From Candidatus Fredericiella danica (lineage in GTDB: Bacteria > Chloroflexota > Anaerolineae > Caldilineales > Caldilineaceae), in contig JADJPH010000013.1 in NCBI GenBank assembly GCA_016713335.1, positions 75,102 through 139,101 on the forward strand: DNA of 64,000 bases. Direction: 5' to 3'. The translations under genes were made by a program, and so were the position numbers. How positions within the stretch are numbered: position 1 is the first letter of the stretch; each line of letters begins with the position of its first letter. Below, piece by piece: positions 1 through 8,373 of the stretch. The notes beneath the pieces were generated by a model. It was not told where the DNA came from and made no database searches. It saw only the letters and a list, made by a program, of their open reading frames with translations.

Positions 1-132
1 AATGACACCTTCGCGCAGATCACCACGACCGGGCATGTCAAGGTCCAAGCCCTCGTTAAGATACTGCTCGAATAGTTCCAGGTCAGACGCGTTCTGCCCG
101 CTACCGCTACCCTGCGCCGATTCAGCCATCAT
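1..132 (-). CDS. S1-domain RNA-binding protein, N-terminal part (gene runs off the left edge)
   Basis: Reading leftward from an ATG at 132 (a second ATG follows at 129) gives 44 residues beginning MMAESAQGSGSG and continuing to MPGRGDLREGVI, where the window ends. The segment LFEQYLNEGLDLDMPGRGD followed by REGVI is the usual entry into a first S1 (OB-fold) domain of ribosomal-protein-S1-like proteins, which bind mRNA at the small ribosomal subunit. Only the entry is visible, so it could be rpsA or another S1-repeat protein. A strong sigma70-type promoter lies about 95 bases upstream, which fits a highly expressed gene. Confidence 0.6.
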   Translation of the reverse strand, partial: MMAESAQGSGSGQNASDLELFEQYLNEGLDLDMPGRGDLREGVI

Positions 133-231
133 CCAAAACACTCCAAGATTTGAGGTTGCAGTTGACCCAACAGTTATACGGTGCACGCCGATCTGGCCGC
201 ACCGTACGCGCATGTTCCTTAAGTTGACTTG

Positions 232-260
232 ATTATAGCAGGCTGATAGGTCACCGTCAA
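232..260 (-). promoter_or_regulatory. Sigma70-type promoter of the S1-domain gene
   Basis: On the minus strand TTGACG (260-255) is followed after exactly 17 bases by a perfect TATAAT (237-232). Transcription would start near 225 and give a leader of roughly 95 bases before the S1-domain ATG. It lies directly after the stop of the membrane-protein gene, so the S1 gene is probably transcribed separately. Confidence 0.75.
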
Positions 261-277
261 GGCAATTTGAATTGCCC

Positions 278-1759
278 TTATGCCGCCGTCTTCGAAGTAA
301 AGAGCTTCCGCAATTCGTCCCAGCGCGCGTAACCGGTCGGTTTGTTCCGGCGTACTACTTTGTCCAGCATAGCGGGCGAGAGCGCGCCCCACCGAAATGG
401 CCACCAGCGCCGTTCTTTCTCACCGGTCGCCCCTGTGCTTTGTGGCGTCCCGCCCAGGGCGCGGACAATGGAGCGTTGCCAACTTTGCCAGCCTGACCAG
501 AGCGCAAGCCATTGCATGCGGAGTGCGTCCAACAAGCGCCGCAACCAGCGCAGATTGGTCTCTTTGTCGCTGAAGTAGAAGTAGGCTGCCAATCCGAATA
601 GAACCACGATCGTCGCCCAAAAGAAGGCGCCGCCAATCCAGGGTGGAATGTCCAAGATCAGCGGGGGCGGTGGCGTTGCCTGCATCGGCTCAGGCGTAGG
701 AGGTGGCGCCTCAGGCGGTGACGAAAATGGCAACAGGGAGAACAACAGCACCAGCAACAGGCTCACCAGTTGAAAGATGAACGACACGACGTTGAAAGTG
801 GTGTTCAAGATAAAGGTTAGAACCTGCGACAGCAAGAACGTGTCGCCCAGCGGTAGAAACACGGAGATGACGGCAAAGCCGGCGAGCACGATCACGGTGT
901 AGAATGGCCAATTGCGCTGGATGCTGGTCTGCGTGGGCACGCGATCGAGCGTCCATCGCGCGCGGAGCAGCGCCAGTTGCCCCTGGCTGATCAAAATGAG
1001 ACCACTCAGGAAGTAAATGATGATGACGCTGACCACAACCGGATCGACATCCTGGTGGGCAAGTGTCCAGAATTGGTTACGAGTAACGCCCAGCCGCAGC
1101 GCGCTGGCAATCAAGATGAGAAAGATGCCCCACAACACCCAGCGTGTGACGAAACTGTGCAACAGCGTCGTCCGGTCTGCCGATGCAGGGCGCGACGTAT
1201 CCACATAGCGGTTGCGCGTGAGTCGGGTTTCATGCAACTCGTCGGCTTGAAGCCCCAATTGCATGAGATCACCGGTGAAGTCGATCGCTGACACCCAGGC
1301 GCAAGCCATGGCAAGCCCGGTGACAAGGAATGGCCCGTCGAGGAAGACCTCGTTTGCCTGGTTAAAAAAGGTGGCAGGATCGGGCAAAGATCCTTGCGCC
1401 AGCCACAACACGACGCGCGCCGAGAGCAATAGCAGCCCCAAGTCCGCGACGCGGTAGGTCGCACTGCGTTGGATGCGCTGCTTTGGGTGCGCAAGCCAGG
1501 TTGTGCTGACGACGCCAATCACGCCGGAAATCACGATGAGGGCAAGGATCGCCCAGCGTGCAGCCGCTGGAAAGGCCGGCGCATATTGGCGCATAAAGGC
1601 AAAAACCGCAACGCCAAGGCAGGTGACCATCACCACGACCAGGGTCGGGCGCAGCAGCGAACTATACCACGACACATCGTAGGCATCGGTCTCGGTGGCG
1701 TCAGTCTCGGTGACGCTGGTGGAAGCCGGTGCATCGGATCCAGATTCAGCTTTCTCCAT
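278..1759 (-). CDS. Multi-pass membrane protein encoded with a DUF58 protein
   Basis: About 493 residues when started at the ATG at 1759, which has AAAGGGGG upstream and lies 29 bases after the DUF58 stop. The reading frame is open upstream to 1828, but that would overlap the preceding gene. Hydrophobic segments are seen near the N terminus, in the middle (around FLILIASALRLGV and VIIIYFLSGLILIS) and in a late helix after a proline-rich linker (PPEAPPPTPEP), followed by a basic cytoplasmic tail of about 110 residues. DUF58 genes are often followed by transglutaminase/DUF4129 membrane proteins, and this architecture resembles their membrane part. No transglutaminase Cys-His-Asp core is visible, so the function is unassigned. 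Confidence 0.65.
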   Translation of the reverse strand: MEKAESGSDAPASTSVTETDATETDAYDVSWYSSLLRPTLVVVMVTCLGVAVFAFMRQYAPAFPAAARWAILALIVISGVIGVVSTTWLAHPKQRIQRSATYRVADLGLLLLSARVVLWLAQGSLPDPATFFNQANEVFLDGPFLVTGLAMACAWVSAIDFTGDLMQLGLQADELHETRLTRNRYVDTSRPASADRTTLLHSFVTRWVLWGIFLILIASALRLGVTRNQFWTLAHQDVDPVVVSVIIIYFLSGLILISQGQLALLRARWTLDRVPTQTSIQRNWPFYTVIVLAGFAVISVFLPLGDTFLLSQVLTFILNTTFNVVSFIFQLVSLLLVLLFSLLPFSSPPEAPPPTPEPMQATPPPPLILDIPPWIGGAFFWATIVVLFGLAAYFYFSDKETNLRWLRRLLDALRMQWLALWSGWQSWQRSIVRALGGTPQSTGATGEKERRWWPFRWGALSPAMLDKVVRRNKPTGYARWDELRKLFTSKTAA

Positions 1760-1788
1760 GGCGGCAACCAGCCCCCTTTGCCGGCGTG

Positions 1789-2979
1789 CTAAAAGACACC
1801 GGCGAACGCTTCCAGATCGATCTCCCACACGGTGTTATGGACGTGGATGCCCAGGCGTTCGGCCTTCGCCGCGAGGATACGAACGTCTGGCTGTCTTGCA
1901 CACAACAGCACGATCACCTTATTCCCGCGCCGATAGAGGTTGTGCAAAGTCCATAGTGCCGCTTCATCGACGGCCGGGGTCACCACAATCAGGGTAGCGC
2001 CCCAGGGCAGCCCGGCAAACCGGTCTGGCAGCCATGCCGCGAGGTCACGCCCGGCGTCATGAATCTGGACCCGTGCCAGCAAACTCAGCAGGGCGATCAA
2101 TTGTTCCTGCCCAGTACGCTGTGGCAGCGCCACGGTGGGTGCGCCCGTCAATGGATCGAACCCGTTCGTATCCAGCCCGACCGCTTGCCGCTCGTTGATC
2201 AGCACGTTGGCGATGGATGCGGCAACGGTGACCGCCCACTCGCTTGAACCGACCAGCGCACGGGTGGGATAGGCCGCCCGATTCATATCGAGCACAATTG
2301 TGACCGGCACTGCCTGTGATGGTTGCAGTTTCTTGACGAGCAATGCATCCGCATGGGCGCTGGCTTTCCAGTGCACACGACGGAGATTGTCGCCGGCTGC
2401 ATAAGCGCGCACCCCCGCCAGGCGGGCAGGATCTTCCAGAAGTTGTTGTCTGCTGGCAAGGTCGCCAAAAGGGGAACGGCTCGGCAGTCCAAGCCTTGCG
2501 AGGGGTACGACCTGCGGATACACGATCAACTGCGTGGCGCTGCTCTCCTCCCACCGTGCGGTGACGAACCCGAACAGATCGCTGGTGCGCAGGCTCATCG
2601 GCCCAACTGTAAAATAGCCGCGCCGTTTGCATTGAAGCCCGTAGTTGTATTCAAGCCTGGAATGTCCCCCCAGGCTCGCCACCAGGCGGTAATCCGGCTG
2701 ATCCTTCAAGTCAAGCGGGACGGCTTCCTGCACCTGAAGCCACGGCATGGGCAGCCAACTCCGGTTGGTGAAGACGGTCTGCACGTCGATGTGCTCGCCG
2801 TTGAACGCTCGGTGCGCCATGGTACGCGTGAGTTCAAGTTTATGCAGCGTCCGCCGCACCCAGAAATGGCTAAAGACCCAGACGCCGCCCACGACGTAGA
2901 CCAGGTAGTAGACCCAATTCATGCGGAAGAAGGCGCCCGCCAAAAACAGAATCAGCAGCGCCCAGAAAATAACGTGCAT
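1789..2979 (-). CDS. DUF58 (von Willebrand-like) protein
   Basis: 396 residues. Two hydrophobic segments at the N terminus (FWALLILFLAGAFF and VYYLVYVVGGVWVF) are followed by a soluble domain with the DUF58 signature: VRAYAAGDNLRRVHWKASA, then LLVKKLQPS and a beta strand VTIVLDMN. DUF58 proteins have a vWA-like fold and usually act with MoxR AAA ATPases in envelope-related chaperone functions; no MoxR gene is visible here. It starts 16 bases after the SDR gene and precedes a membrane protein, so the three appear to form one operon. Family assignment is confident; the cellular role is not known from the sequence. Confidence 0.85.
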   Translation of the reverse strand: MHVIFWALLILFLAGAFFRMNWVYYLVYVVGGVWVFSHFWVRRTLHKLELTRTMAHRAFNGEHIDVQTVFTNRSWLPMPWLQVQEAVPLDLKDQPDYRLVASLGGHSRLEYNYGLQCKRRGYFTVGPMSLRTSDLFGFVTARWEESSATQLIVYPQVVPLARLGLPSRSPFGDLASRQQLLEDPARLAGVRAYAAGDNLRRVHWKASAHADALLVKKLQPSQAVPVTIVLDMNRAAYPTRALVGSSEWAVTVAASIANVLINERQAVGLDTNGFDPLTGAPTVALPQRTGQEQLIALLSLLARVQIHDAGRDLAAWLPDRFAGLPWGATLIVVTPAVDEAALWTLHNLYRRGNKVIVLLCARQPDVRILAAKAERLGIHVHNTVWEIDLEAFAGVF

Positions 2980-2995
2980 GGGAAGAGGTTCGGTG

Positions 2996-3765
2996 TCAGA
3001 AACCGCCCCGCGAGTGGATCACCTGACCCGTGATCCAGCCGCCCTGCTCCGACGCAAGAAAACAGATGAGATTGGCGGCGTCTTGTGGCAGACCGACGCG
3101 TCCAAACGGCATCTGGGGGAGAAACTGTGCCATTAACTCGGGATTGATCCAGCCGGTGTCCGTTACGCCAGGGTCGATGGCATTGACGGTGATCCGCGCC
3201 GGGCGACACCGGCCGCGAGACTCACGGTAAAAGCCTCAATCGCACCCTTGGTGGTGATATACGCAAGTTCGCCTGGCATCGGCGTCACACCCTGCCCCGA
3301 CGTCAGGTTGATAATTCGGCCGCCCGAGGCGCTTCCCCACCGCATCACAAACTCGCGGCACAACATCGTTGCACCGCGCACATTGACCGCGTAGTGCCGG
3401 TCCATCTGTGCCGCATCCAGAACTTCAATATCACCATTTTCGGAATGGGTGGCATTGTTGACCAGGATCGCCGGTGCACCCAACCGCTCCGCGACGGCGT
3501 TAAAGATCATGGCCGGAGTGTCCGGTTGCGCCAGATCGACCTGCATGCCCACCGCGCGCACACCGGTCGCATTGAGATCTGCCAGCAGTTGCTCGGCTTC
3601 TTCGCTGCGCCCGCCCCACGGCATGAGCCGGTCGTACGGTGTATAGTGCGTGATGAAGATATCGGCGCCTGCGGCGGCCAGCGTACGGGCGATCGTAGCG
3701 CCGATGCCGATGCTCCGGCTGGCGCCGGTGATGATGGCAATGCGCCCACGGAGATCGATTTTCAT
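2996..3765 (-). CDS. Short-chain dehydrogenase/reductase, FabG-like (frame break near 3195)
   Basis: The N-terminal 190 or so residues carry the Rossmann entry IAIITGASRSIGIG, the NNA strand (ILVNNATHS), and the catalytic region with Ser (NLTSGQG), Tyr and Lys (AYITTKGA, the YxxxK motif). Near 3193-3197 the frame breaks. Dropping into the next frame restores the expected continuation ITVNAIDPGVTDTGW and a C terminus ending GQVIHSRGGF at 2996, so one base appears to be missing. Members reduce or oxidise carbonyl/alcohol groups with NAD(P)H; the substrate cannot be told. The ATG overlaps the corrected stop of the recombinase gene (ATGA), implying translational coupling. Confidence 0.75.
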
Positions 3766-4675
3766 GAACTGCGTTTCTTGTACGGCTTGCCGTCGATCAC
3801 GATCTCGGATTCGGGCAGCACTCGCGATATTGCTGCGTCGTCACTGTGCTCGAATGGCCCAACCGCTCCTGCACCTCGCGCAGATTTGCGCCTGCCTGGA
3901 GCATGTGGGCGGCAAAGCTGTGGCGCAAGGTGTGCGGCGTCACCGGTTCTTTGATGCCAACCTCGGCGACATAGCGCTTGATGATCAGCCAGAGCCCCTG
4001 GCGCGTCAGGCGTTGGCCCCGGTGGTTGAGGAATAGCGCCTTCTCGTTGGGGTCGATCACGAGGTGTGGGCGCCCTTCGAGCAGATAGCGCTCCAGCGAC
4101 ACCAGGGCACGTGGAAAAATCGGCACAACGCGCCGGCGTTTGTTGCTGGCGTCACAGGCCATCAAGCGGTTATAGAGGTCGACATCGTCGACGTCCAGAC
4201 CGACCAATTCCGTCACCCGCACTCCAGTCGCATAGAGCGTTTCCATCAAGGCGACGTCGCGCAGCGATTGTGACGAATTATACTGATTCGGGGCGGCGAG
4301 CAGTTTGTCGACATCTTCCGGCGGGATCGTGTGGGGCGTGTGTTTCTTCACCTTCGGAGACACCATGTCGCCGGTCGGGTCTTCCTGCAAAATTCCTTTG
4401 GCCACCAGGTATTCTGCGAAACTCTTGATTGCCGCCACTTTGCGCGCCACGGTCGTCGCAGCGTAGTCACGTTGTTTGAGTTCAAGCAAATAAGTCTGCA
4501 TGACGCCGGCATCGACGTCCGCCCAACTCGAGATGGTGTCGCCTAAGGGTGAATGATAGTCGGCAAGGAAGGTCGCAAGTTGACTGAGGTCATTGCGATA
4601 TGCGGCGATGGTATTTTCAGAAGCATCTTCCTCGGCAACAAGATAATCAAGGAAGCGATCGATTTGCTCCTGCAT
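3762..4675 (-). CDS. xerD: Tyrosine recombinase, XerC/XerD family (frame break near 3820)
   Basis: About 304 residues if corrected. The N-terminal SAM-like core-binding domain (FLDYLVAEEDASENTIAAYR) precedes the catalytic domain with Arg (YATGVRVTELVGL), the HxxR box (PHTLRHSFAAHML), GH in RLGHSS and the nucleophile Tyr (TQQYRE). As written, the frame ends nine residues after this Tyr. Shifting frame at about 3820 gives LPESEIVIDGKPYKKRSS and a TGA at 3762-3764 that overlaps the next ATG, which supports a one-base loss in the sequence. Xer proteins resolve chromosome dimers at dif; without a dif site or second copy here it could also be an element integrase. An AGGAG motif sits 8 bases before the ATG. 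XerC versus XerD is not decided. Confidence 0.82.
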
Positions 4676-4789
4676 CCTGAAGTCTCCTGTTTGGTGGATT
4701 CGCGCCAGCCAGTTGATCGAACTGGGGGAACCGGAAGGGGAGTCACATGCTTAATCTAGTTGCCTTACCTATGCGATCCCATTCGCAGT

Positions 4790-4798
4790 ATTCTAGCA
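4790..4798 (-). promoter_or_regulatory. Extended -10 promoter for the recombinase operon
   Basis: On the minus strand TGC precedes TAGAAT, an extended -10 element (TGN plus hexamer). No good -35 is seen, which is usual for this class. It is back to back with a second extended -10 element at 4829-4837 on the other strand, so the A/T-rich 4780-4840 stretch is a divergent promoter region. Confidence 0.5.
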
Positions 4799-4828
4799 CA
4801 ACTTTGCATAAATTAAAAACAACTTTGA

Positions 4829-4837
4829 TGCTATAAT
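4829..4837 (+). promoter_or_regulatory. Extended -10 promoter placing the start site at the ATG
   Basis: TGC directly precedes a perfect TATAAT (4832-4837). Seven bases downstream is about 4844, two bases before the ATG of the cysteine-rich gene, and no Shine-Dalgarno motif is present. This predicts a leaderless or nearly leaderless mRNA. Confidence 0.6.
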
Positions 4838-4845
4838 TCCCACTT

Positions 4846-7002
4846 ATGGCCAAAAAAGCGAAGGCGAGTTTGCCCGTCGTAGCGCCGGCGCCGGCAAATA
4901 CCCATGACCCGGTTCTGCTGCAATTTGCAATAGACTTTTTTACGATTTTTGGGGCGCGCGTCGAACGCCACCCCGACAAACGCAATCCCTGGCTACGCGT
5001 CCACCTTGCCGATGACCTCGCCGCGCATTTCGGCAGTGCAGCGTTGGTGCTTTATTTTCACAGCAACGAACCACGCCCCGACGCGGAATTGGTGGCACAT
5101 GGCAGCCGGATCTTTGACCGGATGCTGGCATTTCTGGAACAGCGTAGCGCCTTCACCGTGCTTCGCCTCCCCCAACGCGTCAGCGGTGGTGAGGCGTTGA
5201 TGCAGGCGGTGCGACCTGTCAATGCCAGCATCAACGACCTCCGCCTGCAGGAACAGGTGCAGCACCGTTTTCTTTTCACGTGGCGCATCACCTACCGTGC
5301 GGATGACAAACGCCAGGAAATTTACACGGTCGCGATGGATCAAGATGGGGGGCGCCTACCCGAGGTCGAAGGCGCCGGCGTCGCGGAATCAGCGCTCGCC
5401 ATGGCCGCACTCTTGGCCGACGCACAACCACCGCCCGTCGAGCGCAATGAAGAGGGTCATCTGCTGCCGCCCAAGCTACCGCCGGTGGTGCAACTGGTGC
5501 AACTGGCGGAAACTGCCCGAAAATATGCGATCTACCACGCCGACCTGCGCTGTGTCGAACATGAAGCCGATATTCTACCGCGCTTGCACAAAGCACTCAA
5601 CCGGCTCACCACCTATTACCAGCAGCAGATCGAGGAAGTATACGACACCCACGATCCGGATGGCGAGAAGCGCCGCGCCCTGGAAGCGGATCTGAACCGG
5701 AAGATTGCGGAGGAAGTTGAGAATCACCGGCTCCGGGTCCAGGTCGAATTGGTCGGCTATATCGCCCTCGAAACGCCGGCTGCCGTACTTGACTACGTCT
5801 TGACCGATGGAAAACGCCAGGCGCCGGTTCGCATTGTGCAGGATCGCCATCGGGGTGTTTTGCAGCGCCCGCATTGCTATGTTTGCAACGCGGAGTTGAC
5901 TACCGTGGCGCTGGATCGCGCCGGTCATTTGATCTGTGATGCTTGCATCCGCCAGTGTGGGGGCTGTCAGGAAATTGTCTGTGAGCGCTGTGGGCTGGAA
6001 ACGTGTCCGGTCTGTGGCCGTGCAAACTGCGATGCCTGCGGTCACAGTTGCTGGGCCTGTGGCGGCCGCGCCTGCACCGAGCACCTTAGCCGTTGCCCGG
6101 TGTGCGGCGATGTCGTCTGCCTGGCCTGCCAGAGCGCCTGCTCCCATTGCGGTGTCTTGCAGTGCCACAGCCATCTGGTGGCGGATTGTGTGGCGCCGGC
6201 CGGCAATCAGGTTGCGCTCATCTGCCCTGCGTGCGCTGTGCGGTGTCCCGGCTGCCATCAGTTGACTGCGCAGACGGGCTTGTGCGCCATCAGCGGGCAG
6301 CGCTTCTGCCAGAATTGCCTGGTCACCTGCACCGGCTGCGGCAAACAGGTGGGGCCAGGGTTTTATTCAGCGAGCCCCGTCGACCGTAAGCCCTATTGCC
6401 TTGATTGCCAACACCCCTGTGTGAGTTGCGGCCAGATCACGCCGGTCGCCGTAGCGTGCCACGTCTGCGGTGCGCCCGGGTGCCCGACGTGCACGCCGCG
6501 CTGCCATGTCTGCCACCAATACGTGTGCAAGGCGCATGGGGGCAGCATCAAGGGGTGCGGTCATATCGTGTGCCGTGCGCACGACGTCCGCTGCGCGATA
6601 GGCGGCGAAGTTGTGTGCCCCGCCTGTAGTTTGCCTTGTGCGATCTGTGAACGCCCCTACTGCCAGGATCACGTCCGCGCCTGTGCGCAGTGTGGTCAGG
6701 AATATTGTAGCGAATGCGTGCGCATCTCCGGGTTGTGCGACACCTGCGCCACCGTGTCAAAGGAAGGCGAACCTGTCGGGCCAGCCGACCTATTGCAGTT
6801 CAAGCATGCCGAGGCCAGCCAACTTGCCCCCTACTATACGTGGGTGCGGCTGGCCAATCTGCGCTACACGATCTACTTTGGCGACAGCAGAGGCATGGCG
6901 GCTGCGGTCGTCGTCGTGGATCACACCGGCGAACCCCCGCGCATCGTCCGTACGCGGCGGATCAGTATGATCGAGCGCTTGCGGGGCAGGCTCGGCCTCT
7001 AG
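4846..7002 (+). CDS. Giant cysteine-rich multi-zinc-finger protein of unknown function
   Basis: 718 residues. Residues 1-330 form a cysteine-poor domain with mixed alpha/beta character (DPVLLQFAIDFFTIFGARVE) and a charged, probably helical region (KALNRLTTYYQQQIEEVYD to KIAEEVENHRLRVQVE). Residues about 342-645 hold about 57 cysteines, nearly all in CxxC pairs (CPVCG, CDACG, CWACG, CTGCG, CHVCG), plus several histidines. This resembles a chain of zinc ribbons or treble clefs able to bind perhaps a dozen or more zinc ions. The last 70 residues are cysteine-free and contain YYTWVRLANLRYTIYFGDSRG. No enzyme motif, signal peptide or membrane helix is evident, so a cytoplasmic scaffold, nucleic-acid or ubiquitin-like RING role are only guesses. 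It is transcribed alone from an extended -10 promoter. Confidence 0.85.
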   Translation: MAKKAKASLPVVAPAPANTHDPVLLQFAIDFFTIFGARVERHPDKRNPWLRVHLADDLAAHFGSAALVLYFHSNEPRPDAELVAHGSRIFDRMLAFLEQRSAFTVLRLPQRVSGGEALMQAVRPVNASINDLRLQEQVQHRFLFTWRITYRADDKRQEIYTVAMDQDGGRLPEVEGAGVAESALAMAALLADAQPPPVERNEEGHLLPPKLPPVVQLVQLAETARKYAIYHADLRCVEHEADILPRLHKALNRLTTYYQQQIEEVYDTHDPDGEKRRALEADLNRKIAEEVENHRLRVQVELVGYIALETPAAVLDYVLTDGKRQAPVRIVQDRHRGVLQRPHCYVCNAELTTVALDRAGHLICDACIRQCGGCQEIVCERCGLETCPVCGRANCDACGHSCWACGGRACTEHLSRCPVCGDVVCLACQSACSHCGVLQCHSHLVADCVAPAGNQVALICPACAVRCPGCHQLTAQTGLCAISGQRFCQNCLVTCTGCGKQVGPGFYSASPVDRKPYCLDCQHPCVSCGQITPVAVACHVCGAPGCPTCTPRCHVCHQYVCKAHGGSIKGCGHIVCRAHDVRCAIGGEVVCPACSLPCAICERPYCQDHVRACAQCGQEYCSECVRISGLCDTCATVSKEGEPVGPADLLQFKHAEASQLAPYYTWVRLANLRYTIYFGDSRGMAAAVVVVDHTGEPPRIVRTRRISMIERLRGRLGL

Positions 7003-7021
7003 AAGTGAAGACAAAATTACT

Positions 7022-7049
7022 TTGAACCTCAGTGAATCTATGCTAATCT
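7022..7049 (+). promoter_or_regulatory. Promoter of the PucC-family gene, likely leaderless
   Basis: TTGAAC (7022-7027), a 16-base spacer and TAATCT (7044-7049) preceded by TGC make an extended -10 promoter. The expected start near 7056 touches the ATG at 7057. No ribosome-binding motif is present, so a leaderless transcript is likely, as for the upstream gene. Confidence 0.5.
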
Positions 7050-7056
7050 CTCTGGC

Positions 7057-8361
7057 ATGAACTGGCGCAAAATCCTCCAATTCACCCTGGTCCATGTGGG
7101 CGTGGCGATGACTGCAGTCCCGGTCAACAGTACCCTCAACCGTGTTATGATCACGGAACTAAACTTCTCCGCACTGCTGGTCGGGTTCCTGATCTCGCTG
7201 CCGTATCTGCTGTCCCCGCTGCAGGTTTTCGTAGGCAACTGGGCCGACCACAACCCGGTCTGGGGCCGGCGCCGGTCGCCATGGATCCTGATGGGTGGTT
7301 TGATGGCGACCTTTGGCAGTTATCTGACGGCGCACGCCGTCTACTTGATGGCCGACAACTTTGGCCTTGGGTTGGTGGCTGCGATCGGCGCCTTCACGCT
7401 TTGGGGCGTCGGCGTCAACATTGCTTCGGTCAGCTATCTGTCCTTGCTGAGCGAGGAGACTGAGGGCAAAACCGGCTGGCGCAGCCGCGCCATCAGCGTC
7501 ATGTGGACGACGATGATCCTGGTGAGTATCTTCACGGGGATCGCACTCTCCCGCATGCTGGAAGATTATTCGCCCACAACCCTCTACACGGCGTTTGGTT
7601 TTATCTGGCTGATCGCCAGCACTCTGGTGATGTTTGGCTCCGCCGGCATTGAACCCAGGATGACCGCAGAGACCGTGCATCGCCATGCCGATAACCCCGG
7701 CACTGCCATGCGGGCGTTGGTGAATAACCCCACCGCCAAGCGGTTCTTCTTATATCTGACGTTGGTGCTCATCAGTGTCCATGCACAGGATATCCTGCTT
7801 GAGCCGTTTGGGGGCGATGTGCTTGGGATGTCGGTTGCGGCGACATCACGCCTGATCTCAATCTGGGGCGTCGGCGTCTTTGTGACGATGATTGGCGGGC
7901 TGTGGGTCGTGCGCCGGCTGGGCAAAAAAACTGCTGCCAATCTTGGCGCCTTTCTATCCGCAACCGGGTTCGCCCTGATCATTATGACCGGCGCTCTCCA
8001 GCAGGTGAACGCATTTATGGGCGCAGTCTTCATTCTTGGACTGGGGGGTGGGCTGATGACGGTCAGCAACCTCAGCTTTATGCTCGACATGACGGTGCCC
8101 GAAGCCGCAGGACTCTATATCGGTGCGTGGGGCGTCGCCAACTTTGCCGGACAGGCCATCGGCAATATCGCCAGCGGGCTGATTCGCGATGTTGCGCTGC
8201 GGCTCACGGGTAGCGAGTTCGTCGGGTATATCACCGTCTTTTCGCTTGAGATTGTCGGTTTGATGGTTGCGGTCTGGCTCTTCCGGAGCATCTCGGTACA
8301 GAATTTTCGGCGTGATGCCGAAGTGCAACTACCTGAACTGCTGGCAGTGGCTGTCGACTGA
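7057..8361 (+). CDS. PucC/BCD-family major facilitator carrier
   Basis: 434 residues with about twelve hydrophobic segments. The loop after TM2 has GNWADHNPVWGRRRSPW, the MFS loop 2-3 motif. Mid-protein the stretch AQDILLEPFGGDVLGMSVA matches the characteristic QDxLLEPxGG signature of PucC/LhaA proteins, which assist assembly of bacteriochlorophyll-binding light-harvesting complexes. Homologues also occur in organisms without photosynthesis, where the cargo is unknown. No other photosynthesis gene is visible. The gene is convergent with the helicase gene with 12 bases between stops. Confidence 0.85.
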   Translation: MNWRKILQFTLVHVGVAMTAVPVNSTLNRVMITELNFSALLVGFLISLPYLLSPLQVFVGNWADHNPVWGRRRSPWILMGGLMATFGSYLTAHAVYLMADNFGLGLVAAIGAFTLWGVGVNIASVSYLSLLSEETEGKTGWRSRAISVMWTTMILVSIFTGIALSRMLEDYSPTTLYTAFGFIWLIASTLVMFGSAGIEPRMTAETVHRHADNPGTAMRALVNNPTAKRFFLYLTLVLISVHAQDILLEPFGGDVLGMSVAATSRLISIWGVGVFVTMIGGLWVVRRLGKKTAANLGAFLSATGFALIIMTGALQQVNAFMGAVFILGLGGGLMTVSNLSFMLDMTVPEAAGLYIGAWGVANFAGQAIGNIASGLIRDVALRLTGSEFVGYITVFSLEIVGLMVAVWLFRSISVQNFRRDAEVQLPELLAVAVD

Positions 8362-8373
8362 TACGTTGTCACG

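Noticed and set aside
3762..4675. Integrase of a mobile element
   Set aside because: No attachment repeats, tRNA or phage genes are nearby, and it is coupled to housekeeping-type genes, so a cellular Xer role is preferred.
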